DNA from: Limimaricola sp027213785
GTDB lineage: Bacteria > Pseudomonadota > Alphaproteobacteria > Rhodobacterales > Rhodobacteraceae
Reading direction: 5' to 3'
DNA length: 64,000 nt
Assembly: GCF_050847355.1 (NCBI RefSeq)
Contig: NZ_CP193755.1
Location: forward strand, 620,001-684,000
The notes below the pieces were generated by a model. It ran no database searches. It had not been told where the DNA came from and worked only from the letters and a program-made list of their open reading frames with translations. Shown here piece by piece: positions 51,250 through 59,960 of this stretch. The first letter of the stretch is position 1, and every line of letters begins with the position of its first letter. The position numbers and the translations under genes were made by a program.

Positions 51250-51331
51250 GCGAGCACCATGCGGTGCCGGCTAAAACGTTGCAACAGTTCCGGCCTTCTA
51301 TATCGTGAAAGGGTGGACTGGGAGGACGTTC
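51250..51331. promoter_or_regulatory. 82-base divergent promoter region between eboF and eboA
   Basis: The only non-coding DNA from which both eboF (minus) and eboAB (plus) can be transcribed. It contains the GGGAGG ribosome site of eboA at 51319. No operator palindrome was recognised. Coordinated control of the two arms from here is inferred from layout. Confidence 0.5.
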
Positions 51332-52186
51332 ATGCCGACAGCGGATGCGGTCTTGAGGGACATCGTAATGGCACGCGCAGGAAGCGAAGCAGGCTGGGTC
51401 GAAGAGAACCTGGAAGCGCTTCGAAGGGGGGCGCCCGAGCGCGACCTGCACATTTTCCTGGGGCTGGCGCCCCGGCGGCTGGGCAAGGCCGATCTGGTAC
51501 CGACCGCCGCGGAGTGCGAGGCCGCCGAGACAGCCCGGCCGGGCTGGCGGATCGATGGCTGGAGCCTCGACGGAGCCGCTCGCGTACTCGCGCTATTGGT
51601 GCATGCGGGGCAGCGACCATTTGCCGACCGGTTCAAGGATCTGCGCCGGACTTCGGACGTGGCGGAGATGATCGCGCTCTATCGTGGTCTGCCGCTTTAT
51701 CCGGAACCGGAAACGCTGCATTTCGAAGTGGGCGAAGGGCTGCGCTCGAACCTCAGGCCGGTCTTCGAGGCGATCGCCCATGACAATCCCTTTCCCCGAG
51801 ATCATTTCGACGAGCACCGTTGGAACCACATGATCCTCAAGGCGCTCTTCGTCGGCAGTCGGCTGGCACCGATCATCGGTCTGGACGAGCGCGCCAATCC
51901 CGAACTGGCGCGAATCCTGCGCGAATACGCTCATGAACGCTGGGCGGCCGGCCGGACCGTCACGCCGGAGCTGTGGCGCTGCGTCGGGCCCTATGCGCAG
52001 GACGAGGCGGCGCTCTCTGATCTGGAGCGTGCGCTCTCCGAGGGCGGGGCAGGCGCGCGCGGCGCCGCGCTGGCGCTCGCGGCCTCACCCGCGCCCAAGG
52101 CGCGGCAGCTGCTGGAGGGCAGGGCCGAGGCCGAGGAGATCGCGGCCGGGCGCCTGGACTGGAACCGACTGGAGGAGGCCGCCTGA
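51332..52186 (+). CDS. eboA: EboA-like protein
   Basis: 284 residues from ATG 51332, preceded by GGGAGG. The protein is helical and has the family blocks WVEENLEALRRGAPERDLHI, GWSLDGAARVLALLVHAG and FDEHRWNHMILKALFVGSRL, with YPEPETLHFEVGEGLRSNLR before the last. EboA has no known catalytic domain and is required for ebo function in organisms where it was studied. A GTG at 51305 is in frame but lacks a ribosome site. The stop overlaps the eboB start by one base (TGATG). Confidence 0.82.
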   Translation: MPTADAVLRDIVMARAGSEAGWVEENLEALRRGAPERDLHIFLGLAPRRLGKADLVPTAAECEAAETARPGWRIDGWSLDGAARVLALLVHAGQRPFADRFKDLRRTSDVAEMIALYRGLPLYPEPETLHFEVGEGLRSNLRPVFEAIAHDNPFPRDHFDEHRWNHMILKALFVGSRLAPIIGLDERANPELARILREYAHERWAAGRTVTPELWRCVGPYAQDEAALSDLERALSEGGAGARGAALALAASPAPKARQLLEGRAEAEEIAAGRLDWNRLEEAA

Positions 52187-53106
52187 TGTATATCGACCCG
52201 CATGCCCATATGATCAGCCGCACCACCGATGATTACGAGGCGATGGCGGCGGCCGGCATCGTGGCGCTGATCGAGCCCGCCTTCTGGACCGGCCAGCCGC
52301 GTACCTTCGTCGGCACCTATGTCGACTACCTGTCTTCGATCGTCGGTTGGGAGCGGTTTCGCGCCGGGCAGTTCGGCATCCGCCACTACTGCACCATCGG
52401 GCTCAATTCCAAGGAGGCCAACAACGAGGAGTTGGCGGAAGGCGTGATGGACTGGCTGCCGCGCTTCGCGCTCAAGGAGGGCGTCGTGGCCATCGGCGAG
52501 ATCGGCTATGACGAGCAGACTCCGCTCGAGGACAAGTACTTTCGGGCGCAGCTCGAACTGGCCAAGGAATTGCACCTGCCCGTGATGGTGCACACGCCGC
52601 ATCGCGACAAGAAGCGCGGCACCTCCCGCTCGATGGACGTCATCGAGGAGCATGGCCTCGATCCCTCGATGGTGGTGATCGACCACAACAACGAGGAGAC
52701 CGTGGCCGAAACCCTGCAGCGCGGCTACTGGGCCGGCTTCTCGATCTATCCCTCGACCAAGATGGGCAACCGTCGGATGGTGGAGTTGCTGAAGCAATAT
52801 GGCGGCGAGCGGATCATCGTCGACAGCGCCTGCGATTGGGGGATCTCCGACCCGCTCGGCGTACCGAAGACCGCGCAGCTGGCACTGCAAAGCGGTATCC
52901 CCGAAGAGACCGTGCGCAAGGTCTGCTACGGCAACGCGCTCGCCGCCTATGGGCAGAGCGGGCAGATGCACGAGGATGACTGGCTCGACCCGCCGCAGAT
53001 CGACCAGCGCACCCTGTTCAACGACAACTCGATCCTCAGGGGCGGGCGCGAGCCGGTTATCGGGGATACGGCCGGGACGCGACGGGGCGGCCTGATCATC
53101 GAGTAA
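52186..53106 (+). CDS. eboB: EboB, TatD-like metal-dependent hydrolase
   Basis: 306 residues. TatD/amidohydrolase barrel with all expected metal ligands: YIDPHAHMISRTTDDY at the start, VAIGEIGYDEQTPLED near 105, LPVMVHTPHRDKKRGTSRSM near 130, VVIDHNNEETVAETL near 162 and RIIVDSACDWGISDPLGVP near 210. The C-terminus NDNSILRGGREPVI is family-like. Starts inside the eboA stop (TGATG). The substrate is not known. Last ebo gene on this arm. Confidence 0.88.
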   Translation: MYIDPHAHMISRTTDDYEAMAAAGIVALIEPAFWTGQPRTFVGTYVDYLSSIVGWERFRAGQFGIRHYCTIGLNSKEANNEELAEGVMDWLPRFALKEGVVAIGEIGYDEQTPLEDKYFRAQLELAKELHLPVMVHTPHRDKKRGTSRSMDVIEEHGLDPSMVVIDHNNEETVAETLQRGYWAGFSIYPSTKMGNRRMVELLKQYGGERIIVDSACDWGISDPLGVPKTAQLALQSGIPEETVRKVCYGNALAAYGQSGQMHEDDWLDPPQIDQRTLFNDNSILRGGREPVIGDTAGTRRGGLIIE

Positions 53107-53138
53107 GGCACTCAGACGCTTTCGCGCCTGGTCCGGGC

Positions 53139-53786
53139 TCAGCCGCGCATTTCGGCCAGTTGCTCCAAGATGCGGGTATAGTTTTCGACCCCTTGGGCAC
53201 CGGTCACGAGATGGCGCCGGTCGAAGATCATTGCCGGCACGCCACGGATGCCTTGGCGCAGCCAATGCGTTTCCGCCGCGCGTACTTCGCCTGCGAAGCG
53301 CTGCTCATTCAGTACGGTGAGCGCCTCCGTGCGATCGAGACCGATCTCCGCGGCGATATCAGCCAGAACGGTCCGATCGGAAAGATCGCGCCGATGGGTG
53401 AAATGGGCCGCAAAAAGCGCCTGCTTCAGATCATGCATGCGACCTTGGCTTTCGGCCCAGTTCAGCAGCTGGTGAACATCGAACGTGTTGTGCATCCGCA
53501 TATCCTCGGACCAGCGGAACTCGAATCCGAGTTCGGCGCCGAGATCGGCCATGCGAATGCGACTCTCTTCCGATTGCTCCGGCGTGCTGCCGTATTTCTC
53601 CATGATGTGCTCGCGCATGTTCTGGCCCTCGGCCGCCATGTCGGGATTGAGCTCGAACGGGTGCCAGTGAATTTCATGCGCCGTACCGGTCGCCTCGAGG
53701 GCCCGCGCCAATTGGCGGTAGCCGATGACGCACCAAGGACAGACCACGTCGGAGACGATATCGATACGGAGCGGTTGGGTGGGCAT
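53139..53786 (-). CDS. DsbA family oxidoreductase (FrnE-like)
   Basis: 215 residues from ATG 53786 (AAGGATC upstream). The thioredoxin-like active site SDVVCPWCVIGYRQLA is at residues 11-26, followed by an all-helix insertion typical of FrnE (RMADLGAELGFEFRWSEDMR, HQLLNWAESQGRMHDLKQAL) and the cis-Pro loop GIRGVPAMIFDRRHLVTGAQ. No signal peptide, so it acts in the cytoplasm, probably as a disulfide isomerase or thiol-linked glutathione-type enzyme. It is convergent to eboB with a 32-base gap. Confidence 0.88.
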   Translation of the reverse strand: MPTQPLRIDIVSDVVCPWCVIGYRQLARALEATGTAHEIHWHPFELNPDMAAEGQNMREHIMEKYGSTPEQSEESRIRMADLGAELGFEFRWSEDMRMHNTFDVHQLLNWAESQGRMHDLKQALFAAHFTHRRDLSDRTVLADIAAEIGLDRTEALTVLNEQRFAGEVRAAETHWLRQGIRGVPAMIFDRRHLVTGAQGVENYTRILEQLAEMRG

Positions 53787-54188
53787 GTCGGATCCTTGAT
53801 GGTGTAGCCAGCGATAGGCCGCGGAGAGCAAGCGGCGCATAGCCGGTGGAATGGGTCGAAATCGGCAGTGCCGACGCTGTCAATTGCGCAGATGGCAACC
53901 TCACGCCTCGCTGCAAGAGCGTAGTTGAGCGATCACTCGATATTGAGGCTTGCCGAGCCTCTGTAGAGAAGCTCGCTTGCCTGCCTCGATGCCACCGCAA
54001 CGTTTCCCTCCAGTGGTGATCGCGTCGCGCATGGGCATTTCCGCGACAAACGCTGACAGGGCTCATCGTTGTGCAGGATGCGTCAACTTTCCGCCCCATT
54101 GTTCATTGCATGTGAACCGTCAAGTCGACCGCAATCCGGTCGAGCCAATTCGCAATCATCCTGTCCTGATCCGAGGAGCGTTGGTCAC
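53787..54188. other. intergenic region upstream of GGDEF-EAL gene
   Basis: About 400 bases; no recognised gene. Holds the promoter of the minus-strand DsbA-like gene and that of the diguanylate cyclase/phosphodiesterase gene. No hairpins of note. Confidence 0.4.
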
Positions 54189-56759
54189 ATGGCATTCGAT
54201 TTTCCCGCTTTCTCGCGCTCGCTGCGGTTCAAGGTCCTCGCAGCTCTGATGCTCGGCCTCGGTCTGTCGTTCAGCCTGATGATCCTGCATCTGAGTTCGT
54301 CCAAGCTCGGCGCGCTCGTCGAGCTTGCCGAGGCCGCGAGCCGCAACCAGACGATGCTGGCGGCGGGGCAGGCGCGGGCAGGCATCGAGGCCGGGGACGA
54401 GAGCTATCTCGAAAACATCTATTCGGATCTCGTTTTCGGGCAGGGCGACGAGACGCATGAGGCGGCCCGGATCAGGATGCTGCGCGTGTCCGAAACCGGC
54501 GGCCGTGGCCTGCCGAGCTACGAGATGGCGAACGGGCCGCAGGTGGCGACCCAGCAACTCGACGACATGGCGCTCGCCGCGATGGAGCAGGGCGAGGTGC
54601 AGGAGGGGCGGCAGGGCGATCTGCTGCTCGTTTCGGCGCCTGTGCGTGACCAGAGCGGCCGCGACGTGATCGGCGCCATCAGCATCGCCTGGGATCACTG
54701 GCACCTGCGCGCGGGCGTGATGACCTCCACCCTGCGCTCGGCGATGATCGGCTTTGCCGCCGCGCTGGCGGTGATGCTGCTTACCGGTCTGGCCATGCAG
54801 CGGCTGGTGCTGCGTCCGATCGGCTCGCTGGCCCGGGCGGTGGAGCGGATTCAGGAGACCGGCAACCTCTCGCGCATGCCCCGCGCCGTGCTCGAGCGTG
54901 GCGATGAGATCGGCAGCCTCGCGAACCGGTTTCAGGCGCTTCTCGCGCAGTCCAACGCGCAGATCATGACCCGCCGAAACCAGCTCGACGCCGCATTGGA
55001 AAGCATGGCGCAAGGGCTGTGCCTGTTCGACGGCGCGCATCGGCTGGTGATGAGCAACCGGCGGGTCGAGGAAATCTACGGGCTGCCCACGGGTGCCCTG
55101 ACCGAAGGCATGCATATCAGCGAGGTGCTGCAGGCGTGCCGGGATGCGGGCAACTACTCGGACCAGCGGATCAAGGAAATCGAGAAGACCCTGACCCGGG
55201 CGAACCGGACTCCGCGACCGCTGCATTCGCTCGAATCCCTCACGGGTGGGCGGGTCATCTCGGTCGTGCGGGTGCCGATGCCGGAGGGCGGCTGGGTGGC
55301 CACCTTCGAGGATGTCACCGAGCGCAAGCGTACCGAGGCCAAGATCGAGCACATGGCGATGCATGACAACCTGACCGGCCTGCCCAACCGGCTCAGCTTC
55401 CGCCAGAAACTGGAAGAGGCGCTGCTGCAGGCGCCGCGTGGTCAGCAGCTTGCGGTACTCTGCCTCGACCTCGACCACTTCAAGGCCGTCAACGACACGC
55501 TGGGCCACCCGGTGGGCGACGCGCTGCTCAAGCAGGTCGGCAAACGGCTGCAGGGCGCCCTGCGCCAGTCCAGCGTGGTGGCGCGGCTCAGCGGCGACGA
55601 GTTCGCGATCATCGAGAAGAACGTCGCCTCGGTCGAGGAGACCGGCCAGCTCGCCGACCGCCTCGTCCACGCGCTGAGCGAGCCCTACGAGATCGACGGG
55701 CACCAGATCGTCATCGGCAGCTGCATCGGCATCGCCCTTGCCCCCTCGGATGGCCGCAGCGCCGACAAGCTGGTGAAGGCTGCCGATCTTGCGCTCTACC
55801 GCGCCAAGTCCGAGGGCCGCGGCACCTACCGCTTCTTCGAGAAGGCGATGGATGCGCGGATGCAGGAGCGGCGCGCCTTGGAGCTGGATCTGCGGGCGGC
55901 CTTCGCGAAGGACGAGCTGGAGCTTCACTACCAGCCGATCATCAACCTCGAGACCGGCAAGGTCAGCTGCTTCGAGGCGCTTCTGCGCTGGTGCCACGAA
56001 ACCCGTGGCGCGGTATCCCCGGGCGAATTCGTGCCGCTGGCCGAGGAGATCGGGCTGATCACCCAACTCGGCGCCTGGGTGCTGCACGAGGCCTGCCGAA
56101 TGGCGGCGCAGTGGCCCGACGGGGTGCGCGTCGCGGTCAACCTGTCGCCGGTGCAGTTCCGGTCGATGGCGCTCATCTCCGAAGTGGAGGCCGCGCTCAA
56201 GGCCTCCGGGCTTGCGCCCGAGCGGCTGGAACTGGAGATCACCGAAACGGTGCTGCTGCGCCATACCGAGCTGACGCTGTCGATCCTGAAGCGGCTGCGC
56301 GCGATCGGTGTCCGGATCTCGATGGATGATTTCGGTACCGGCTACAGCTCGCTCAGCTACCTGCGCACCTTCCCCTTCGACAAGATCAAGATCGACCGTT
56401 CCTTCATCAAGGACGTGGTGCATCACGACGATGCCGAGGCCATCGTGCGGGCGATCTCCAGCATGGGGGCAAGCCTCGGCATGGCCACGACCGCCGAGGG
56501 CGTGGAGACGCTGGACCAGCTCAAGAAGCTGCGCCGCGAGGGCTGCACCGAGGTGCAGGGCTATTACTTCAGCCCCGCGGTCCACACGGACGAGGTCTTG
56601 GCGCTGCTTGGCCGGATCGGGTCGTCGGCCTGGCCGCTCCCGTCGGCCTCAATCGACCAAGTAGCCGTTGCCTCCGCGCCGGTCTCTTCCTATTCCTTGG
56701 CCGCGGCCGAAAATGTCTCGGTCACCGAAAGGTCGAAGTTTCATCATGCGATACCGTGA
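54189..56759 (+). CDS. membrane GGDEF-EAL protein with HAMP and PAS domains
   Basis: 856 residues from ATG 54189 (GAGGAG upstream). Two membrane helices at 14-36 and 180-205 enclose a periplasmic region of about 140 residues. HAMP at 205-260 (MQRLVLRPIGSLARAVERIQ), PAS near 265-380, GGDEF at 385-550 with SGDEF (ARLSGDEFAI), EAL at 560-800 with intact EALLRW, DFGTGYSSLSYLR and AEGVETLDQLKKL. Both catalytic halves look competent, so it may make and degrade cyclic di-GMP depending on signal. The 3' end overlaps a PilZ gene by 14 bases. Confidence 0.92.
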   Translation: MAFDFPAFSRSLRFKVLAALMLGLGLSFSLMILHLSSSKLGALVELAEAASRNQTMLAAGQARAGIEAGDESYLENIYSDLVFGQGDETHEAARIRMLRVSETGGRGLPSYEMANGPQVATQQLDDMALAAMEQGEVQEGRQGDLLLVSAPVRDQSGRDVIGAISIAWDHWHLRAGVMTSTLRSAMIGFAAALAVMLLTGLAMQRLVLRPIGSLARAVERIQETGNLSRMPRAVLERGDEIGSLANRFQALLAQSNAQIMTRRNQLDAALESMAQGLCLFDGAHRLVMSNRRVEEIYGLPTGALTEGMHISEVLQACRDAGNYSDQRIKEIEKTLTRANRTPRPLHSLESLTGGRVISVVRVPMPEGGWVATFEDVTERKRTEAKIEHMAMHDNLTGLPNRLSFRQKLEEALLQAPRGQQLAVLCLDLDHFKAVNDTLGHPVGDALLKQVGKRLQGALRQSSVVARLSGDEFAIIEKNVASVEETGQLADRLVHALSEPYEIDGHQIVIGSCIGIALAPSDGRSADKLVKAADLALYRAKSEGRGTYRFFEKAMDARMQERRALELDLRAAFAKDELELHYQPIINLETGKVSCFEALLRWCHETRGAVSPGEFVPLAEEIGLITQLGAWVLHEACRMAAQWPDGVRVAVNLSPVQFRSMALISEVEAALKASGLAPERLELEITETVLLRHTELTLSILKRLRAIGVRISMDDFGTGYSSLSYLRTFPFDKIKIDRSFIKDVVHHDDAEAIVRAISSMGASLGMATTAEGVETLDQLKKLRREGCTEVQGYYFSPAVHTDEVLALLGRIGSSAWPLPSASIDQVAVASAPVSSYSLAAAENVSVTERSKFHHAIP

Positions 56760-57075
56760 GCCTCGTTTCGCCACCGACAGGGAACTGAGGGTGGTACATG
56801 GCAAGGAGATCCAGCGCGCCCGGCTTATCAATGTGAGCGCGACGGGCGCGCGGCTGGGACAACTGTCACAAATGGAGCCCGACAGGCTGGTGCTCATCTG
56901 CCTGTTGCACCTCAAGATCCCGGCCAAGGTGGTCTGGTCCAACGAAAAGCAGACCGGTGTGCATTTCCTCGAGCCCTTGTCCGTGGCCGATCTGCAGACC
57001 ATGGGAGCCACGATCGCCGATGGTGCGTCGCCCCGGGGAAAGTGGGGCAACCACGGATTTCGCGAGCTTCGTTGA
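56746..57075 (+). CDS. PilZ domain protein
   Basis: 109 residues from ATG 56746, which lies 14 bases inside the end of the GGDEF-EAL gene in another frame. The cyclic di-GMP arginine region is at the start (MRYREPRFATDRELRVVHGK), then RARLINVSATGARLGQLSQM with the D/NxSxxG motif as NVSATGAR, and AKVVWSNEKQTGVHFLEP. A single-domain effector that binds cyclic di-GMP, encoded directly after the enzyme that sets its level. The upstream in-frame codon at 56668 is inside the previous gene and not used. Confidence 0.85.
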   Translation: MRYREPRFATDRELRVVHGKEIQRARLINVSATGARLGQLSQMEPDRLVLICLLHLKIPAKVVWSNEKQTGVHFLEPLSVADLQTMGATIADGASPRGKWGNHGFRELR

Positions 57076-57289
57076 TCACGGGCTTCTGCCGGAATGACGA
57101 AATCCGGACGGCGCGATGTCTCCCGCGTCCGCCCGGTTGCCCTCGTCCCTGCATCCTCGACATGATTGCGCAAGCATTCGACTTTAGCACTAGTTCTTTT
57201 GTATAGGGCTTAACCCGTTCGAACTAGGCGTTACCACTTCCGGCGGAGCCTCTTTCGAATGGCGCCAGCATGAGCAGAGGCAAACGAAT

Positions 57290-58483
57290 ATGTATGCGGC
57301 AGCCTTCGAACGCGCTTTGGTAAGGGGCAGTCAGGGATTGTCGCGTCGATGGCGCTACAGCGCGATGGCGACTTGGTTGCACGGGGTCAGGGCCGGTGCC
57401 GGGCAGCGTATCGGTGGCCCACCCCGGGTGCGGCTTCTCATTGTCACCGATGGCAGCTCCTACACCAGCGAGCAGCAGATCGCCCCCCTGATGCGGCATG
57501 CGGGACGGTTGAGGCAAGCTGCCGGACTGGTGCTGCGGAGGATGCCACTCGATCAGGCATTGGCTGCTCCGAGGCTGCCGGAATGCGACGCGCTGGGGCT
57601 CAAGCTCGGCTTCGATACCCCGCGCGAGACGGCGGCACAGATCGCACGTCAGCTCCGCCATACGCTGCCACGAGGTCGACCGCTCATCTATTTCGACGGC
57701 GATGACGATCTGGGTGTGGTGTTCCCCGAGGTTCTGGCCGAATGCGATGCCTGGCTCAAGAAGCATGTCTTTGCCGAACCCGAACGCTATCTGGAGCCGG
57801 GGATCGGCAAGACCAATCTGACCGATCACGTTGCCAAGCTCGGCAAGGCGGATTTCACCGATGATATCACCCCGAGCAGCGATGGCCTCGATCCGGCGCT
57901 GGTGCCGCGCATCGCGCTGGGCTGGAATATCGCTTTCGATGACGTCATTGCCACGCTGGCCGCCAAGCCACGGATCGAACGGCCGCGCGACATCGATATT
58001 TCCTGCCGCGCCATGGTACCGGATGGCAGCTGGATCGAAGCCCTGCGCGGCCCCGCGATCAAGGCGATCCGCGCACTCGACGAGCGTTACAAGGTTCACG
58101 CGCCTGAAATCCGCGTTCCGCAACCGGTCTACTACGACGAGATGCTGCGCAGCCGGATCTCGGTCAGCCCCTTCGGATTCGGCGAGATCTGCTGGCGCGA
58201 TTTCGAGGTCATGCTCTGCGGCGCGCTGCTGATCAAGCCGGACATGGGCCATCTGCGCACGGCGCCGGACCTGTTTCGCCCCCATGAGACATACGTGCCC
58301 TGCGCGTGGGACTTCTCCGATCTGGGCGAGATCTGCGACCGCTACCTGTCCGACCCTGCGGCCGCCGAAGCGATCGCCAGCCGGGCAGAGCGCGAACTGC
58401 GGCGCTATCTCGAAAGCGGCGCTACCGTCGAGCTTCTGCTGTCGGCCCTGCGCCGGGCCGGGCTTCCTCTCAAAGCCGCCTGA
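57290..58483 (+). CDS. glycosyltransferase-like (GT-B fold, GT1/GT4-like) protein
   Basis: 397 residues. The C-terminal half (SRISVSPFGFGEICWRDFEV, MLCGALLIKPDMGHLRTAPD, FDLGEICDRYLSDPAAAEAI-like text DLGEICDRYLSDP) is the nucleotide-sugar-binding half of hypothetical exopolysaccharide-associated glycosyltransferases. The N-terminal half contains RGRPLIYFDGDDDLGVVFPE with an Asp cluster. No signal peptide or membrane helix. The acceptor and donor are unknown. The stop lies inside a 7-base hairpin (58474-58491) without a T-run. It stands alone between the cyclic di-GMP pair and the cold-shock gene. Confidence 0.65.
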   Translation: MYAAAFERALVRGSQGLSRRWRYSAMATWLHGVRAGAGQRIGGPPRVRLLIVTDGSSYTSEQQIAPLMRHAGRLRQAAGLVLRRMPLDQALAAPRLPECDALGLKLGFDTPRETAAQIARQLRHTLPRGRPLIYFDGDDDLGVVFPEVLAECDAWLKKHVFAEPERYLEPGIGKTNLTDHVAKLGKADFTDDITPSSDGLDPALVPRIALGWNIAFDDVIATLAAKPRIERPRDIDISCRAMVPDGSWIEALRGPAIKAIRALDERYKVHAPEIRVPQPVYYDEMLRSRISVSPFGFGEICWRDFEVMLCGALLIKPDMGHLRTAPDLFRPHETYVPCAWDFSDLGEICDRYLSDPAAAEAIASRAERELRRYLESGATVELLLSALRRAGLPLKAA

Positions 58484-58855
58484 AGGCGGCTCGCCTCGGC
58501 GCGACCGCCAGGAACTGCTGCTCAGGGGAGAGGCGGGCAAGTCGAGCCGTGTGCGGCATTTCTGTCTAGGCTGACGGCGGGTTTGCAGCGCGTCCTGATC
58601 AGGGGCGGCAAAGCGACAGGGGCCAGGAATGTCGCAGGGATCGGTCAGCACGGGATGACAAGCGATTATCCGCTGTGCGAAGGGTGGCTTCATCGAAACA
58701 TCTTGCTTCGGAAGCAGGAGGTCGTCATACGGGGGGTGCGAACGTTATTCCCTCGACCACTGTTCTCCATCATCGGCTGCAGTTTCCCTCGTTGCGACAC
58801 TGACCAAGCCAGGCTGCCGCATTTCCGCGGGCAGCGCATGATAGGAGATCTCACG
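58484..58855 (+). promoter_or_regulatory. long leader region of the cold-shock gene
   Basis: About 370 bases with no recognised gene. Cold-shock genes commonly have long structured 5' leaders that control translation, so a leader role is likely by analogy. TAGGAGA at 58842 is the ribosome site. Sequence near 58734-58750 (gggtgcgaacgttattccct) could include promoter elements, but no exact box was recognised. Confidence 0.4.
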
Positions 58856-59062
58856 ATGGCCACTGGCACCGTGAAATGGTTCAACACCACCAAAGGCTTC
58901 GGCTTCATCGCTCCCGATGGCGGCAGCAAGGACGTCTTCGTCCACATCTCCGCCGTTGAGCGGTCGGGCCTGACCGGCCTGCGCGACGACCAGAAAGTCA
59001 GCTTCGACATCGAGACCGGCCGCGATGGCCGCGAGTCGGCTGTGAACCTGCAACTCGCCTGA
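58856..59062 (+). CDS. cold-shock protein (CspA family)
   Basis: 68 residues. Single-stranded RNA-binding OB fold that melts mRNA structure. RNP1 GTVKWFNTTKGFGFIAPDGG and RNP2 DVFVHISAVERSGL are intact. The ATG at 58856 gives the usual MATGTVKWFN; the open frame before it is not coding-like. A strong terminator follows 35 bases after the stop. Confidence 0.95.
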   Translation: MATGTVKWFNTTKGFGFIAPDGGSKDVFVHISAVERSGLTGLRDDQKVSFDIETGRDGRESAVNLQLA

Positions 59063-59096
59063 GTTGAAGAGCGGGCGCTTCGGCGCCTGTTCCGGA

Positions 59097-59134
59097 AACG
59101 CCTCCTCCGCTGTCGCGGAGGGGGCGTTTTCGTT
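59097..59134 (+). terminator. Rho-independent terminator of the cold-shock gene
   Basis: aacgcctcctccgc pairs with gcggagggggcgtt around TGTC (one G-T pair), followed by TTCGTTTG. The rest of the gap 59063-59375 holds no recognised gene and should contain the nasT promoter. Confidence 0.8.
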
Positions 59135-59375
59135 TGTCTCACCTGCAACATGTACAACAGGACCGAGGGAACAGGTCTCCCCCGGAAGTCGCGCAGTGTC
59201 TGACTGGGCAGATCGTTCTTGAAAGGAAGGACCCCGATCCGGACTTGCCTGTGCATAGGGCGAGGCTTCATCGGAATGCCTGAATTCTAGGCGCTGCGAT
59301 TTCTCGCTCCTCGCCATGCGGCCTTGTTGTGCGATGGACCTTGTCCCCCGACTGCGCGGCGTGGATGCCCGGCTC

Positions 59376-59960
59376 ATGAGCGTCAGGCTGAGCATCGTGG
59401 TGGTCGAGCCGGATCAGGAGCGGGCGCGCCTGATCGTCGAGAGCCTGCGCGCCGCGGGCGATCACGAGATCCTTGTCATCCGCGAAACGACCGGACTGGC
59501 CCGACGGATCGGTCAGGCGGATCCCGACATCGTGCTGATCGACATCGCCGACCCCTCGCGCGACACGCTCGAAGAGCTGGCGCTGGCCTCCGGCCCGCTG
59601 GATCGGCCGGTCGCGATGTTCGTCGATCGAAGCGAGCAGGGGCTGACCCGCGCGGCGATCGAGGCGGGGGTCTCGGCCTATGTGGTCGACGGGCTGCGGG
59701 CCGAGCGCCTCAAGCCGGTGCTGGACGCGGCGATGGCCCGGTTCCAGATGTTCCGGCAGATGCGCACCGAACTGGCCGCGACACGCCGCGCGCTCGAGGA
59801 GCGCAAGGTGATCGACCGCGCCAAGGGCCTCCTGATGAAGGCGCGGGGCATCGACGAGGGAGAGGCCTACGCGCTGCTGCGCCGCACCGCGATGGATCAG
59901 GGACGCCGTGTCGCCGATGTCGCCGAGGCGCTGGTGACCGCGGCGGGGCTGCTGTCATGA
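59376..59960 (+). CDS. nasT: ANTAR-domain response regulator NasT
   Basis: 194 residues from ATG 59376. Receiver-like N-terminal domain (LSIVVVEPDQERARLIVESL; DPDIVLIDIADPSRDTLEEL) followed by an ANTAR RNA-binding domain at 140-194 (LEERKVIDRAKGLLMKARGI, EGEAYALLRRTAMDQGRRVA). NasT binds leader RNA of nitrate genes and prevents early termination when NasS releases it. The acidic pocket is reduced, as usual for NasT. Overlaps nasS by four bases (ATGA). Earlier in-frame codons at 59316 and 59331 have no supporting ribosome site; the start at 59376 has only a weak one. Confidence 0.88.
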   Translation: MSVRLSIVVVEPDQERARLIVESLRAAGDHEILVIRETTGLARRIGQADPDIVLIDIADPSRDTLEELALASGPLDRPVAMFVDRSEQGLTRAAIEAGVSAYVVDGLRAERLKPVLDAAMARFQMFRQMRTELAATRRALEERKVIDRAKGLLMKARGIDEGEAYALLRRTAMDQGRRVADVAEALVTAAGLLS

